From positions 1 through 9,653 of the forward strand of contig CAMLKW010000173.1 in assembly GCA_946480605.1 (NCBI GenBank): 9,653 bases of DNA, read 5' to 3'. This document shows positions 1 through 7,300 of this stretch, one piece after another (within the stretch, counting starts at the first letter, position 1; every line of letters starts with the position of its first letter). This stretch comes from an uncultured Roseateles sp. GTDB lineage: Bacteria > Pseudomonadota > Gammaproteobacteria > Burkholderiales > Burkholderiaceae. The translations under genes were made by a program, and so were the position numbers. The notes under the pieces were generated by a model. The model did not search any database, had not been told where the DNA came from, and saw only the letters and a program-made list of their open reading frames with translations.

Positions 1-778
1 GAAAACCACCCTGTTCGCGCTGGCACTGGCCGCCGCATCGCTGGCGCAGGCCCAAGCGCCCGAATGGAAGAAGCTGCGCATCGGCGTCGAAGGCGCCTAC
101 CCGCCCTTCTCCGAGATCGGCCCCGACGGCAAGCTCAAGGGCTTCGAGATCGAGCTGGTGCAGGCCTACTGTGCCGAGATGAAGGCGCAGTGCACGCTGG
201 TGCAGCAGGAGTTCGACGGCCTGATCCCGGCGCTGCAGTCGCGCAAGGTGGACGCCATCTTCGCCAGCGTCTCCATCACCGACGAGCGCCAGAAGGTCAT
301 CGGCTTCTCCAAGCCCTACTACAACACCCCCGCCCGCCTGGTCGCCAAGGCCGGCGTGAAGCTGGAGGCCACCGCCGTCGGCCTGAAGGGCAAGAAGATC
401 GGCGTGCAGCGCGGCACCACGCACGAGGCCTACGCGGCCGCCACGTTCAAGCAAAGCGAGATCGTCCGCTACGGCACGCAGGACCAGGTCTTCCTGGACC
501 TGAAGAGCGGCCGCATCGACGCCACGCTGATGGACTCGCCCGCCGCCGACTTCGGCTTCCTGAAGAAGCCCGAGGGCAAGGGCTTCGCGTTCGCCAGCGC
601 CCCCATCAACGATGACAAGATCTTCGGCGTCGGCACGGGAGTTGGCATGCGTCGCGCCGACGAGGCGACGCTGGGCAAGAAGTTCAACGCCGCCATCGAC
701 GCACTGCAGGCCAACGGCACGTTCAGGAAGCTGGCCGACAAGTATTTCGACTACGACATCGCGCCGCGCACCAAGTGA
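1..778 (+). CDS. Polar amino acid ABC transporter, periplasmic substrate-binding protein 1 (HisJ/ArgT-like; 5' end at window edge)
   Basis: Receptor that would capture an amino-acid-like ligand in the periplasm and deliver it to the permeases encoded downstream (family SBP_bac_3, HisJ/LAO/ArtJ type). The open frame runs from base 2. Base 1 is G followed by AAA ACC ACC, so the start is probably an ATG whose last base is base 1 (inferred), giving about 259 aa. The N-terminus (KTTLFALALAAASLAQAQA) is a Sec signal peptide with cleavage near AQA, and no lipobox is seen. In full-length numbering, the HisJ-type ligand positions are E31 and Y34 (lobe 1), A89-S90-V91-S92 with R97 (the SSLSIT..R equivalent, which anchors the alpha-carboxylate), T141-H142, and D179 (alpha-amino contact). 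The C-terminal GTFRKLADKYFDYDI block is typical. The retained acid at E31 and D179 suits a basic or polar amino acid moiety. The stop overlaps the next start as TGATG. Confidence 0.93.
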   Translation, partial: KTTLFALALAAASLAQAQAPEWKKLRIGVEGAYPPFSEIGPDGKLKGFEIELVQAYCAEMKAQCTLVQQEFDGLIPALQSRKVDAIFASVSITDERQKVIGFSKPYYNTPARLVAKAGVKLEATAVGLKGKKIGVQRGTTHEAYAAATFKQSEIVRYGTQDQVFLDLKSGRIDATLMDSPAADFGFLKKPEGKGFAFASAPINDDKIFGVGTGVGMRRADEATLGKKFNAAIDALQANGTFRKLADKYFDYDIAPRTK

Positions 779-1554
779 TGCGACGCCGCACCGCCCTGGC
801 CGCCGGCCTCGCGTGGACAAGCGCGGCTCGTGGGCAGACGCCGCAGCGCCTGCGCATCGGCTTTGCCGTCGGCTACGCGCCCTTCAGCGAGGTTGGCAGC
901 GACGGTCAGTTGAAGGGCTTCGAGATCGACCTCGCGCAGGCGCTGTGCACGCGCATGGTCCAGCAGTGCGTACCGGTCATCCTGGATTTCGACGGCCTCG
1001 TGCCGGCGCTGCTGTCGCGCAAGATCGACGCCATCATGGCGTCCATGTCCATCACGCCGGAGCGCCAGCAGCTGCTGGCCTTCTCCGTGCCCTACTACTT
1101 CTCGCCGGCGCGCATGGTGGCGCGCAGCGGCGCGCGGCTGGACGTCAGCCCCGCGGGCCTGAAGGGCAAGCGCATCGGCGTGGAGCGCGGCACCGCCCAT
1201 GAGCGCTTGCTGGCCGAGCAGTTCAAGGACAGCCAGGTACTGCGCTACCCCACGCAGGACCAGGCCTTCCTGGACCTGAAGGCCGGACGGCTGGACGCGA
1301 CGCTGGTGGATGCCGTCATCGCGCAGTTCGGCTTCCTCAACCGCGCCGAGGGCCGCGGCTTTGCCTTCGTCGGTCCCGACTTCGGCCGCCAGCAGCAGTA
1401 CTACGGCCGGGGCATCGGCGTGGGCCTGCGCAAGGGCGACGCCGCCATGCTGGGCCGCGTCGACGAGGCGCTGGCCACGCTGCGCAGCAACGGAACGCTG
1501 AAGGCCCTGAACGACCGCTATTTCAGCTTCGACCTCGTCACCCCACCGCGCTAG
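778..1554 (+). CDS. Polar amino acid ABC transporter, periplasmic substrate-binding protein 2 (paralogue of the upstream gene)
   Basis: Second HisJ/LAO-family receptor, 258 aa, colinear with the first and by eye about half identical, so a tandem duplication that has diverged. The ATG at 778 shares its A with the preceding TGA; an in-frame GTG at 775 is an alternative start. The N-terminus MRRRTALAAGLAWTSAARG is a short export signal with an Arg-rich n-region; Tat export is possible but the motif is poor, so Sec is the default. Conserved ligand positions are Y33, S89, S91, R96 and D178. Differences are A30 where HisJ has Asp11 and the paralogue has Glu31, A140 where the paralogue has Thr141, and a divergent GRQQQYYGRGIGVG block in place of the common DDK-FGVGTGVG. 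The frame is intact, so it looks functional. It probably shares the downstream permeases but binds a different, perhaps less basic, ligand (inference). Confidence 0.92.
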   Translation: MRRRTALAAGLAWTSAARGQTPQRLRIGFAVGYAPFSEVGSDGQLKGFEIDLAQALCTRMVQQCVPVILDFDGLVPALLSRKIDAIMASMSITPERQQLLAFSVPYYFSPARMVARSGARLDVSPAGLKGKRIGVERGTAHERLLAEQFKDSQVLRYPTQDQAFLDLKAGRLDATLVDAVIAQFGFLNRAEGRGFAFVGPDFGRQQQYYGRGIGVGLRKGDAAMLGRVDEALATLRSNGTLKALNDRYFSFDLVTPPR

Positions 1555-1556
1555 CC

Positions 1557-2249
1557 ATGTCGTTGCACGGATTCCTTCCCAGCCTGCTCGAAGGCGCCAG
1601 CGTCACGCTGGCCGTGGCCTTGTCGTCGCTGGCCGTGGCCGTCGTGCTGGGCCTCATCGGCGCACTGGCCAAGCTGTCTCGTTCCCGCATCGCCCAGGTG
1701 CTGGCCGCAACCTACACCACGCTGATCCGCGGCGTGCCCGACCTGCTGCTGATGCTGCTGATCTTCTACGGCGGCCAGCTGGCGGTGAACTCCATCGCAC
1801 CGATGCTGGGCCATGAGGACTACATCGACATCGACCCCTTCATCGCCGGCGTGCTGACCATCGGCTTCATCTTCGGCGCCTACCTCACCGAAGCCTTCCG
1901 CGGCGCCTTCCTGGCCGTGCCGCCGGGCCAGCGCGAGGCCGGGCTGGCCTACGGCATGAGCCCGCGCCAGGTGCTGTGGCGCATCACGCTGCCGCAGATG
2001 TTGCGCCATGCGCTGCCCGGCGTGTCCAACAACTGGCTGGTGCTGATCAAGAGCACGGCCATCGTGTCGGTCATCGGCCTGTCGGACCTGATGACGCGCG
2101 GCCAGCAGGCCGCCGGCACGACGCGCGAGCCGTTCAGCTTCTACCTGGCGGTGGCGCTGATCTATCTGGTGTTCACCAGCGTGTCGGAGCTGGGCTTCGC
2201 CTGGGCGAACAAGAAGCTCGCGATCGGTGTGAGGGAGGGCCGGCTGTGA
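1557..2249 (+). CDS. Amino acid ABC transporter permease, HisQ type
   Basis: Inner-membrane permease subunit of a polar amino acid importer (HisQ/HisM/ArtQ family, BPD_transp_1 fold), 230 aa, the usual size. Hydrophobic segments lie near residues 14-38, 52-72, 95-112, 160-178 and 195-212. The EAA loop that docks on the ATPase is visible at about 123-146 (PGQREAGLAYGMSPRQVLW followed by ITLP), with the conserved Gly at 133. The early segment TLIRGVPDLLLMLLIFYGG is characteristic of HisQ-like subunits. The ATG lies 2 bases after the TAG of the second binding-protein gene and has no clear Shine-Dalgarno site, so translation is probably coupled. It would pair with the next gene product as a heterodimer. 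HisQ rather than HisM is called from gene order and similarity; the substrate is unknown. Confidence 0.92.
   Translation: MSLHGFLPSLLEGASVTLAVALSSLAVAVVLGLIGALAKLSRSRIAQVLAATYTTLIRGVPDLLLMLLIFYGGQLAVNSIAPMLGHEDYIDIDPFIAGVLTIGFIFGAYLTEAFRGAFLAVPPGQREAGLAYGMSPRQVLWRITLPQMLRHALPGVSNNWLVLIKSTAIVSVIGLSDLMTRGQQAAGTTREPFSFYLAVALIYLVFTSVSELGFAWANKKLAIGVREGRL
2231..2239 (+). promoter_or_regulatory. Ribosome binding site deciding a GTG start
   Basis: The purine run GAGGGAGGG lies 6 bases before the GTG at 2246, inside the end of the HisQ-like gene. It is one of the few clear Shine-Dalgarno-like sites in the window. It supports the GTG start over the in-frame start at 1976, which would add about 90 low-complexity residues of shadow translation. 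Confidence 0.6.
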
Positions 2250-2932
2250 ACTTCGACGCCATCGCCGAGAACCTGCCGATGTACCTGGAAGGCGCGCTGA
2301 TCACGCTGAAGCTGCTGGTGCTGTCGCTGGCCTGCGGCCTCGCGCTGGCACTGCCGCTGGCGGTCGTGCGCACCGTGTCCACGGGTTTCGCGTCGCGCGC
2401 CGTCTGGGTCTACACCTATGTGTTCCGCGGCACCCCGATGCTGGTGCAGCTGTTCCTCATCTATTACGGCCTGGCGCAGTTCGACGCGGTGCGCGACAGC
2501 TGGGCCTGGCCCTGGCTGTCGTCGGCCACCTTCTGCGCCTGGCTGACCTTCACGCTGAACACGGCGGCCTACACGACCGAGATCATCGCCGGCAGCATCC
2601 GCGCGCTGCCGGCCGGCGAGATCGAGGCCGCCAAGGCGCTGGGCATGAGCCGCGGCCTGATGCTGCGCCGCATCGTGCTGCCCGCCGCGCTGCGCCGCGC
2701 GCTGCCGGCCTACGGCAACGAGGCCATCTTCATGCTGCATGGCACGTCGCTGGCCAGCATCGTCACGCTGCTGGACCTGACCGGCGCGGCCCGCGCGATC
2801 AACGCCAAGTACTACCTGCCCTTCGAGGCCTTCATCACGGCCGGCGTCTTCTACTTCGCGCTCACGCTCGGCCTGGTCGGGCTGTTCCGCTGGGCGGAGA
2901 ACCGCTGGCTCAAGCCCATGATGTCTCGCTGA
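2246..2932 (+). CDS. Amino acid ABC transporter permease, HisM type
   Basis: Second inner-membrane permease subunit, 228 aa from the GTG at 2246. That start overlaps the preceding stop as GTGA and yields the expected family N-terminus NFDAIAENLPMYLEGALITLKLL. The EAA motif lies at about 123-146 (AGEIEAAKALGMSRG, then IVLP), with Gly133. Membrane segments are near residues 18-42, 55-76, 96-115, 158-176 and 196-215. The segment YTYVFRGTPMLVQLFLIYYGL is a strong HisM/ArtM-type signature. It is expected to form the transmembrane pore with the HisQ-like subunit and to be driven by the ATPase encoded at 4059-4829. The C-terminus ends in WLKPMMSR, a common cytoplasmic tail. The next gene starts 2 bases after the stop. 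Confidence 0.93.
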   Translation: MNFDAIAENLPMYLEGALITLKLLVLSLACGLALALPLAVVRTVSTGFASRAVWVYTYVFRGTPMLVQLFLIYYGLAQFDAVRDSWAWPWLSSATFCAWLTFTLNTAAYTTEIIAGSIRALPAGEIEAAKALGMSRGLMLRRIVLPAALRRALPAYGNEAIFMLHGTSLASIVTLLDLTGAARAINAKYYLPFEAFITAGVFYFALTLGLVGLFRWAENRWLKPMMSR

Positions 2933-2934
2933 CC

Positions 2935-4050
2935 ATGCAACTCATTCGCCACCCCCTCCTCTCCCCCGCCCCGGGAACGCAGCGCGAACTGGTGTCGCTG
3001 CACTATGGCCGGCCCGGCAGCCAGAAGGCCTACATCCAGGCCTCGCTGCACGGCGACGAGCTGCCCGGCATGCTGGTGGCCCACCACCTGCGGCTGCAGC
3101 TGGACGCACTGGAAGCCGCCGGCCAGATCAGCGGCGAGATCGTGCTGGTGCCCATGGCCAACCCCATCGGCCTGAGCCAGTTCCTGCTGCATGCCCACAT
3201 GGGCCGCTTCGAGCTGATGTCGGGCGAGAACTTCAACCGCCACTACCCTGACCAGATCGCCGCCGTGGCCGCCGCCGTCGAGCCGCAGCTGGGCGCCGAC
3301 GCGGCCGCCAACGTGGCCGTGCTGCGCCGCGCGCTGAAGGCCGCCGTCGATGCCTCGCCGGTGGACACCGAGTTGCAGTCGCAGCGCCGCCAGCTGATGA
3401 GCCTGTCCTGCGACGCCGACATCGTGCTGGACCTGCACTGCGACGCGCAGGCCGTCATGCATCTCTACACCGATCCGCAGTGCTGGATCGAGTGCGAGCC
3501 GCTGGCGCGCTTCCTCCGCTCGCGGGTGACGCTGCTGGCCCAGGACTCGGGCGACAACCCCTTCGACGAGGCCTGCTCGCAGGTCTGGTGGAAGTGGAAG
3601 GCTCATTTCGGTGACCGTTTCCCGATCCCGCAGGCCTGTCTGTCCGTCACCGTGGAGCTGCGCGGCGCTTGCGACGTGACGCACGAGTTGGCGGCCGCAG
3701 ATGCCAGGAACATCATCGACTTCCTGCGTTGGCGCGGCCTGGTTGCGGGCCCCAAGCCTGCGTTGCCCGACGCGGTGGGCGACGCCCGCCCGCTGGCCGG
3801 CAGCATGCCCATCAAGTCGCCCGTGGCCGGCGTGCTGACCTTCCTGAAGGAGGTGGGCGCCGAGGTGAAGACGGGCGATGTGCTGGCCCATGTCATCGAC
3901 CCCATCACGGCCCGGGTCACCGAACTGAAGAGCCCGGTCGACGGCCTGTTCTTCGCACGCGACTTCCTGCGCTTCGCCAACGCCGGCATGCGCGTGGCCA
4001 AAGTGGCGGGCAAGGACGCCGTGCGCACCGGCAAGCTGCTGGGCGCCTGA
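2935..4050 (+). CDS. Succinylglutamate desuccinylase/aspartoacylase-family zinc deacylase
   Basis: Zinc hydrolase of the AstE/aspartoacylase branch of the M14 carboxypeptidase fold, 371 aa, with no signal peptide, so cytoplasmic. Members cleave an N-acyl group from an amino acid. Visible sites are the zinc ligands H39 and E42 in the HGDE motif, the N99-x-N-R102 substrate motif (ENFNRHYPD), the third zinc ligand H168 in VLDLHCD, and the likely catalytic Glu241 in VTVELRG. Residues about 290-357 form a biotinyl/lipoyl-like beta-barrel (SPVAGVL...EVGAEVKTGDVLAHVIDP...SPVDGLFF) with no Met-Lys attachment site, as in longer members of this family. It is embedded in the ABC operon, 2 bases after the HisM-like gene and 8 bases before the ATPase gene, so it probably acts on what the transporter brings in. 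It is not confidently AstE: no other ast catabolic gene is present. DoeB-like N-acetyl-diaminobutyrate deacetylase and other N-acyl amino acid hydrolases are alternatives. Confidence 0.88.
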   Translation: MQLIRHPLLSPAPGTQRELVSLHYGRPGSQKAYIQASLHGDELPGMLVAHHLRLQLDALEAAGQISGEIVLVPMANPIGLSQFLLHAHMGRFELMSGENFNRHYPDQIAAVAAAVEPQLGADAAANVAVLRRALKAAVDASPVDTELQSQRRQLMSLSCDADIVLDLHCDAQAVMHLYTDPQCWIECEPLARFLRSRVTLLAQDSGDNPFDEACSQVWWKWKAHFGDRFPIPQACLSVTVELRGACDVTHELAAADARNIIDFLRWRGLVAGPKPALPDAVGDARPLAGSMPIKSPVAGVLTFLKEVGAEVKTGDVLAHVIDPITARVTELKSPVDGLFFARDFLRFANAGMRVAKVAGKDAVRTGKLLGA

Positions 4051-4058
4051 ACAAGACC

Positions 4059-4829
4059 ATGAGCGACATCCAACTCCAAGCCACCAACATCCACAAGCGC
4101 TTCGGCGAGCGCGAGGTGCTGAAGGGCATCTCGCTGGCCGCGAAGCGCGGCGACGTCGTCACGCTGATTGGCTCGTCGGGCTCCGGCAAGAGCACCTTCC
4201 TGCGCTGCCTGAACCTGTTGGAGCAGCCGCACGAGGGCGAATTGAGCCTCGGTGGCGAGGCGCTGAAGCTGGTGCGCGATCGCGACGGCAGCCTGAAGGC
4301 GGCCGACGCCCCGCAACTGCAGCGCTGGCGCGCGCGGCTGGCCATGGTGTTCCAGAACTTCAACCTGTGGGCCCACATGACGGTGCTGGAGAACGTCATC
4401 GAGGCGCCCATCCATGTGCTGGGCAAGCCCAAGGCCGAGGCCGTCGAACGCGCACAGGCGCTGCTGGCGCGCGTGGGCGTGTCGCACCGCGCGAACGTCC
4501 ATCCGGCGCAGCTGTCCGGCGGCGAGCAGCAGCGCGTGGCCATTGCGCGCGCGCTGGCGGTGGACCCGGAGGTCATGCTGTTCGACGAACCCACGTCGGC
4601 GCTGGACCCCGAGCTGGTGGGCGAGGTGCTGAAGGTGATGCGCGACCTGGCGGCCGAGGGCCGGACCATGGTGGTCGTCACGCACGAGATGGGCTTTGCG
4701 CGCGAGGTGTCCAACCACTGCCTGTTCCTGCACCAGGGCAAGGTCGAGGAAGAAGGCAACCCCAAGGAGATGCTGCTGCGCCCGCAATGCGAGCGGCTGC
4801 AGCAGTTCCTCAGCGGGGGGCTGAAGTAG
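4059..4829 (+). CDS. Polar amino acid ABC transporter ATP-binding protein, HisP/GlnQ type
   Basis: ATPase that energises the HisQM-like pore on the cytoplasmic face, 256 aa from the ATG at 4059 (MSDIQLQATNIHKRFGEREV). All nucleotide-binding elements are present: Walker A GSSGSGKST at 38-46, Q-loop Gln99 in VFQNFNLW, ABC signature LSGGEQQR at 152-159, Walker B VMLFDEP at 172-178 with catalytic Glu177, D-loop SALDPE, and switch His209 in VVVTHE. The insert after Walker A (residues about 69-90, with KLVRDRDGSLKAADAPQLQRWR) and the FNLWAHMTVLENV block are typical of HisP/OccP/ArtP-like arginine-histidine-opine transporters rather than GlnQ, which supports a basic amino acid or opine-like substrate class. 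The gene lies 8 bases after the deacylase stop, and its own stop abuts the next ATG. Confidence 0.94.
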   Translation: MSDIQLQATNIHKRFGEREVLKGISLAAKRGDVVTLIGSSGSGKSTFLRCLNLLEQPHEGELSLGGEALKLVRDRDGSLKAADAPQLQRWRARLAMVFQNFNLWAHMTVLENVIEAPIHVLGKPKAEAVERAQALLARVGVSHRANVHPAQLSGGEQQRVAIARALAVDPEVMLFDEPTSALDPELVGEVLKVMRDLAAEGRTMVVVTHEMGFAREVSNHCLFLHQGKVEEEGNPKEMLLRPQCERLQQFLSGGLK

Positions 4830-5198
4830 ATGCCTCAGGCGCTGGCGCGGCTGTTGTGGCGCACACTGGCGCTGCTGAGCATCGCGCTGGGCCTGGTCGG
4901 CGTCGTGCTGCCCGTGCTGCCCACGGTGCCCTTCCTGCTGCTGGCGGCCTGGGCCGCCAGCAAGGGCTGGCCCGAGCTGGAGACCTGGCTGCTGGACCAC
5001 GCGCACTTCGGGCCGCACATCCGGCGCTGGCGTGAACGCGGCGCAGTGCCGCGACGCGCCAAGTGGCTGGCGACGGGCATGATGACGGCCAGCGGCATCA
5101 TGCTGACGCTGTCATCCGCACCGCTGCCCGTGAAGATCGCCGTGCCGGTCGTGATGGCCGGCGTGGCGGTCTGGTTGTGGCGCCGGCCCGAGGGCTGA
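4830..5198 (+). CDS. DUF454 (YbaN-like) small inner-membrane protein
   Basis: Membrane protein of 122 aa belonging to the DUF454/YbaN family, whose biochemical role is unknown. The hallmark is GVVLPVLPTVPFLLLAAWAASKG at about residues 24-46. A hydrophobic hairpin covers about 11-42, followed by a soluble, basic stretch (HIRRWRERGAVPRRAKW, 63-79) and two further membrane segments near 80-97 and 101-117. The size matches the family. The ATG at 4830 follows the ATPase stop with no gap, and a G-run at 4815-4820 may serve as a weak ribosome site, so it is probably co-transcribed with the transporter. Whether it has any role in transport is unknown; it may simply be the last cistron. Confidence 0.88.
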   Translation: MPQALARLLWRTLALLSIALGLVGVVLPVLPTVPFLLLAAWAASKGWPELETWLLDHAHFGPHIRRWRERGAVPRRAKWLATGMMTASGIMLTLSSAPLPVKIAVPVVMAGVAVWLWRRPEG

Positions 5199-5235
5199 GT
5201 GCCTCCTTCGCAGTCCTGATGCCTGTCGTGGCACG

Positions 5236-7287
5236 TCACCATGCGGGCAGCAGGCCACGGTCCTTCAGCATGGGCTCGACGACCGGGTCGCGCCCACGGA
5301 AGGCGCGGAAGGCTTCGCCGGGCTCGCGGCTGTTGCCGGCCGACAGGATGCACTCGCGCAGCCGCGCCGCCACCGCACCATCGAACACGTCGCCGGCCTC
5401 CACGAAGGCGTCGAAGGCATCGCAGTCCAGCACCTCGGCCCACAGGTAGACGTAGTAGCCCGCCGCATAGCCGGCACTGCTGAACAGGTGCTGGAAGTGC
5501 GTGAGCCGGTGGTTCATGCCGACCTCGGCCGGCAACTGCCACTGCTGCATCGTCTCGCGCTCGAAGGCGACCACGTCGGCCGGAGCCTGCGGCAGCGCGT
5601 GCGCAGCCATGTCCACCAGCGCGCTGGCCGTGTAGCGCAGCGTCTCGTAGCCCTGGCCGAACTGGCGTGCGGCCTGCAGCTTGGTCAGCAGTGCGTCAGG
5701 CAGCGGCTCGTCGGTCTGCCAGTGGCGGGCGAATTGCTTCAGCACCTGGGGCTCGGCCATCCAGTGCTCGTAGAGCTGCGACGGCAGTTCGACGAAGTCG
5801 CGCAGCACCTGGGTGCCGGCCAGGCGTTCGTGCTCGACGTCGCTGAGCAGCCCGTGCAGGCCGTGGCCGAACTCGTGGAACAGCGTGCGCACGTCGTCGA
5901 AGCTCAGCAGCGTGGGTTCACCCGCCGCACCGCGAGCGAAGTTGTTGTTGTTCAGGATGATGGGCGTGGCGCCGAGCGCGCTGCTCTGGTTGCGCATGGC
6001 ATTCATCCACGCACCGCTGCGTTTGGTGGGGCGTGCGAAGTTGTCCTGCAGGAACAGCCCGCGCAGCGAACCGTCGGCGTTGAAGACCTCGTAGGCGCGC
6101 ACGTCGGCGTGATAGCCGGCGATGTCGGGCCGGGCCTTGAACTGCAGGCCGAACAGCCGGGTCGCGCAGTCGAACATGGCGGCCACCATGCGGTCCAGCG
6201 AGAAGTAGGGCTTGACCTCGGCCTCGTCCAGCTCGAAGCGGGCGCGCCTGGCCTGCTCGGCGTAGAAGCGCCAGTCCCAAGGCTCCAGTGCATGGGTGGC
6301 GCCGGCGGCGGCCATGGCGCCCCGCACGGCCTCGCGCTCGCGCGCCTGTGCGGCCATGGCCGGGTGCCAGACGCGCTCCAGCAACTGCATGACCGCGCCC
6401 TGCGAGCGCGCCATGGTGTCTTCCAGCGCGTAGTCGGCGTAGCAGGCGTGCCCATGCAACCGGGCCTGCTCGGCGCGCAGTTCCAGGATCTCGCGGCAGA
6501 TGGCGCGGTTGTCGGTGTCACCTGTGTCGCCGTTGCCGTCCCCGCGCCCCACCCAGGCGCGCCAGGCCTGTTCGCGCAGGTCGCGCCGGGCGCTGAAGCT
6601 CAGGAAGGGCACGATCAGCGAGCGCGACAGCGTGATGACGTGGATGCCATCGCCAAGGCCACGATCGATGGCGGCCTGGCGTGCTGCGGCGCGCACGAAG
6701 CCGGGCAACCCGTCCAACTCGGCCTCGGTCGCGAGAAGCAGTTGATAGCCGTTCTCGGCAGCCAGCACGTTCTGCGCGAAGCGCGTGTTCAGCTCGGCAA
6801 GCCGGGCCATGATGGTGGCGTAGCGGGCCTGGGCCTCGGGTGCAAGGCGCGCGCCGGCACGCAGGAAGTCCAGGTGCACGCGCTCCAGCAGCCGGCGTTG
6901 CTCGGCCGTGAGGCCCAGTCGCTCGCGCTGTTCATGCAGCGCGGCAATGCGGGCGAACAGGCCGGCATGCATGTAGACGGCGCTGCCATGCGCCGCCAGC
7001 GGCGCGGCCAGCGCGCGCTGCGCGGCCTGCAGCTCCGGCGACGTCGCGGAGGCCGCCAGCGTGTAGAACAGGTGTTCCAGCCGGGTGATCAGACGGCCGC
7101 TGGCATCGAACGCCGCCACGGTGTTGGCAAAGGTCGGGGCTTCGGTCTGCGTCGCCATGGCGGCGATCTCGGCACGGTGACGGGCCAGCGCCTCGTCGAA
7201 CGCGGGTTGGAAATGCGCCGGGGCGATGTCGGCGAAGGGCGGCAGGCCGTGTGGGCCGGCCCAGTCCTGCAGCAGCGGGTTGCTCAT
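5236..7287 (-). CDS. prlC: Oligopeptidase A (M3 family zinc metallopeptidase)
   Basis: Cytoplasmic zinc endopeptidase of 683 aa that degrades oligopeptides, including cleaved signal peptides in E. coli (OpdA, 680 aa). The zinc site is HEFGH at residues 471-475 (H471, catalytic E472, H475), with the third ligand E500 in the FVELPSQ block 25 residues after H475. The N-terminal LLQDWAGPHGLPPFADIAPAHFQPAF matches the family start. No signal peptide is seen. The ATG at 7287 is supported by AGGAG 6 bases upstream. Further family blocks include YADYALEDTMA, FARPTKRSGAWM and the C-terminal YAAGYYVYLWAEVLDCDAFDAF. It is transcribed toward the transporter operon, with 37 bases between the two stops and no convincing shared terminator. 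Overlapping long frames on the opposite strand are GC-driven shadows. Confidence 0.95.
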   Translation of the reverse strand: MSNPLLQDWAGPHGLPPFADIAPAHFQPAFDEALARHRAEIAAMATQTEAPTFANTVAAFDASGRLITRLEHLFYTLAASATSPELQAAQRALAAPLAAHGSAVYMHAGLFARIAALHEQRERLGLTAEQRRLLERVHLDFLRAGARLAPEAQARYATIMARLAELNTRFAQNVLAAENGYQLLLATEAELDGLPGFVRAAARQAAIDRGLGDGIHVITLSRSLIVPFLSFSARRDLREQAWRAWVGRGDGNGDTGDTDNRAICREILELRAEQARLHGHACYADYALEDTMARSQGAVMQLLERVWHPAMAAQAREREAVRGAMAAAGATHALEPWDWRFYAEQARRARFELDEAEVKPYFSLDRMVAAMFDCATRLFGLQFKARPDIAGYHADVRAYEVFNADGSLRGLFLQDNFARPTKRSGAWMNAMRNQSSALGATPIILNNNNFARGAAGEPTLLSFDDVRTLFHEFGHGLHGLLSDVEHERLAGTQVLRDFVELPSQLYEHWMAEPQVLKQFARHWQTDEPLPDALLTKLQAARQFGQGYETLRYTASALVDMAAHALPQAPADVVAFERETMQQWQLPAEVGMNHRLTHFQHLFSSAGYAAGYYVYLWAEVLDCDAFDAFVEAGDVFDGAVAARLRECILSAGNSREPGEAFRAFRGRDPVVEPMLKDRGLLPAW

Positions 7288-7293
7288 GCGAGG

Positions 7294-7300
7294 CTCCTGG
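7294..7300 (-). promoter_or_regulatory. prlC ribosome binding site
   Basis: On the minus strand the sequence CCAGGAG ends 6 bases before the prlC ATG. It is a good Shine-Dalgarno match and fixes the start at 7287. It lies immediately beyond the hairpin described at 7301-7338, so little room is left for a separate prlC promoter between the two. Confidence 0.65.

Noticed and set aside
778..1554. Second receptor as a decaying duplicate
   Set aside because: The frame is full length with a signal sequence, and the core ligand residues (Y33, S89, S91, R96, D178) are kept.
1976..2245. N-terminal extension of the HisM-like permease
   Set aside because: The extra residues are out-of-frame reading of the HisQ-like gene. 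The GTG at 2246 has a good ribosome site and gives the family N-terminus.
2935..4050. Naming the deacylase astE
   Set aside because: The family motifs fit, but no other ast pathway gene is present and the transporter context points to a different substrate.
1..4829. Naming the transporter hisJQMP or artJQMP
   Set aside because: Family membership is clear, but the ligand pockets differ from HisJ and a deacylase is part of the operon, so a substrate-specific symbol would be unsupported.
3603..5018. 471-codon minus-strand frame opposite the deacylase, ATPase and DUF454 genes
   Set aside because: The opposite strand carries three genes with intact family motifs, and this frame reads as Gln/His/Arg/Ala-rich shadow sequence.
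5199..5235. Possible bidirectional terminator between the DUF454 gene and prlC
   Set aside because: Only 4-5 bp pairings (TGCC/GGCA, GTGCC/GGCAC) with no T-run on either strand.
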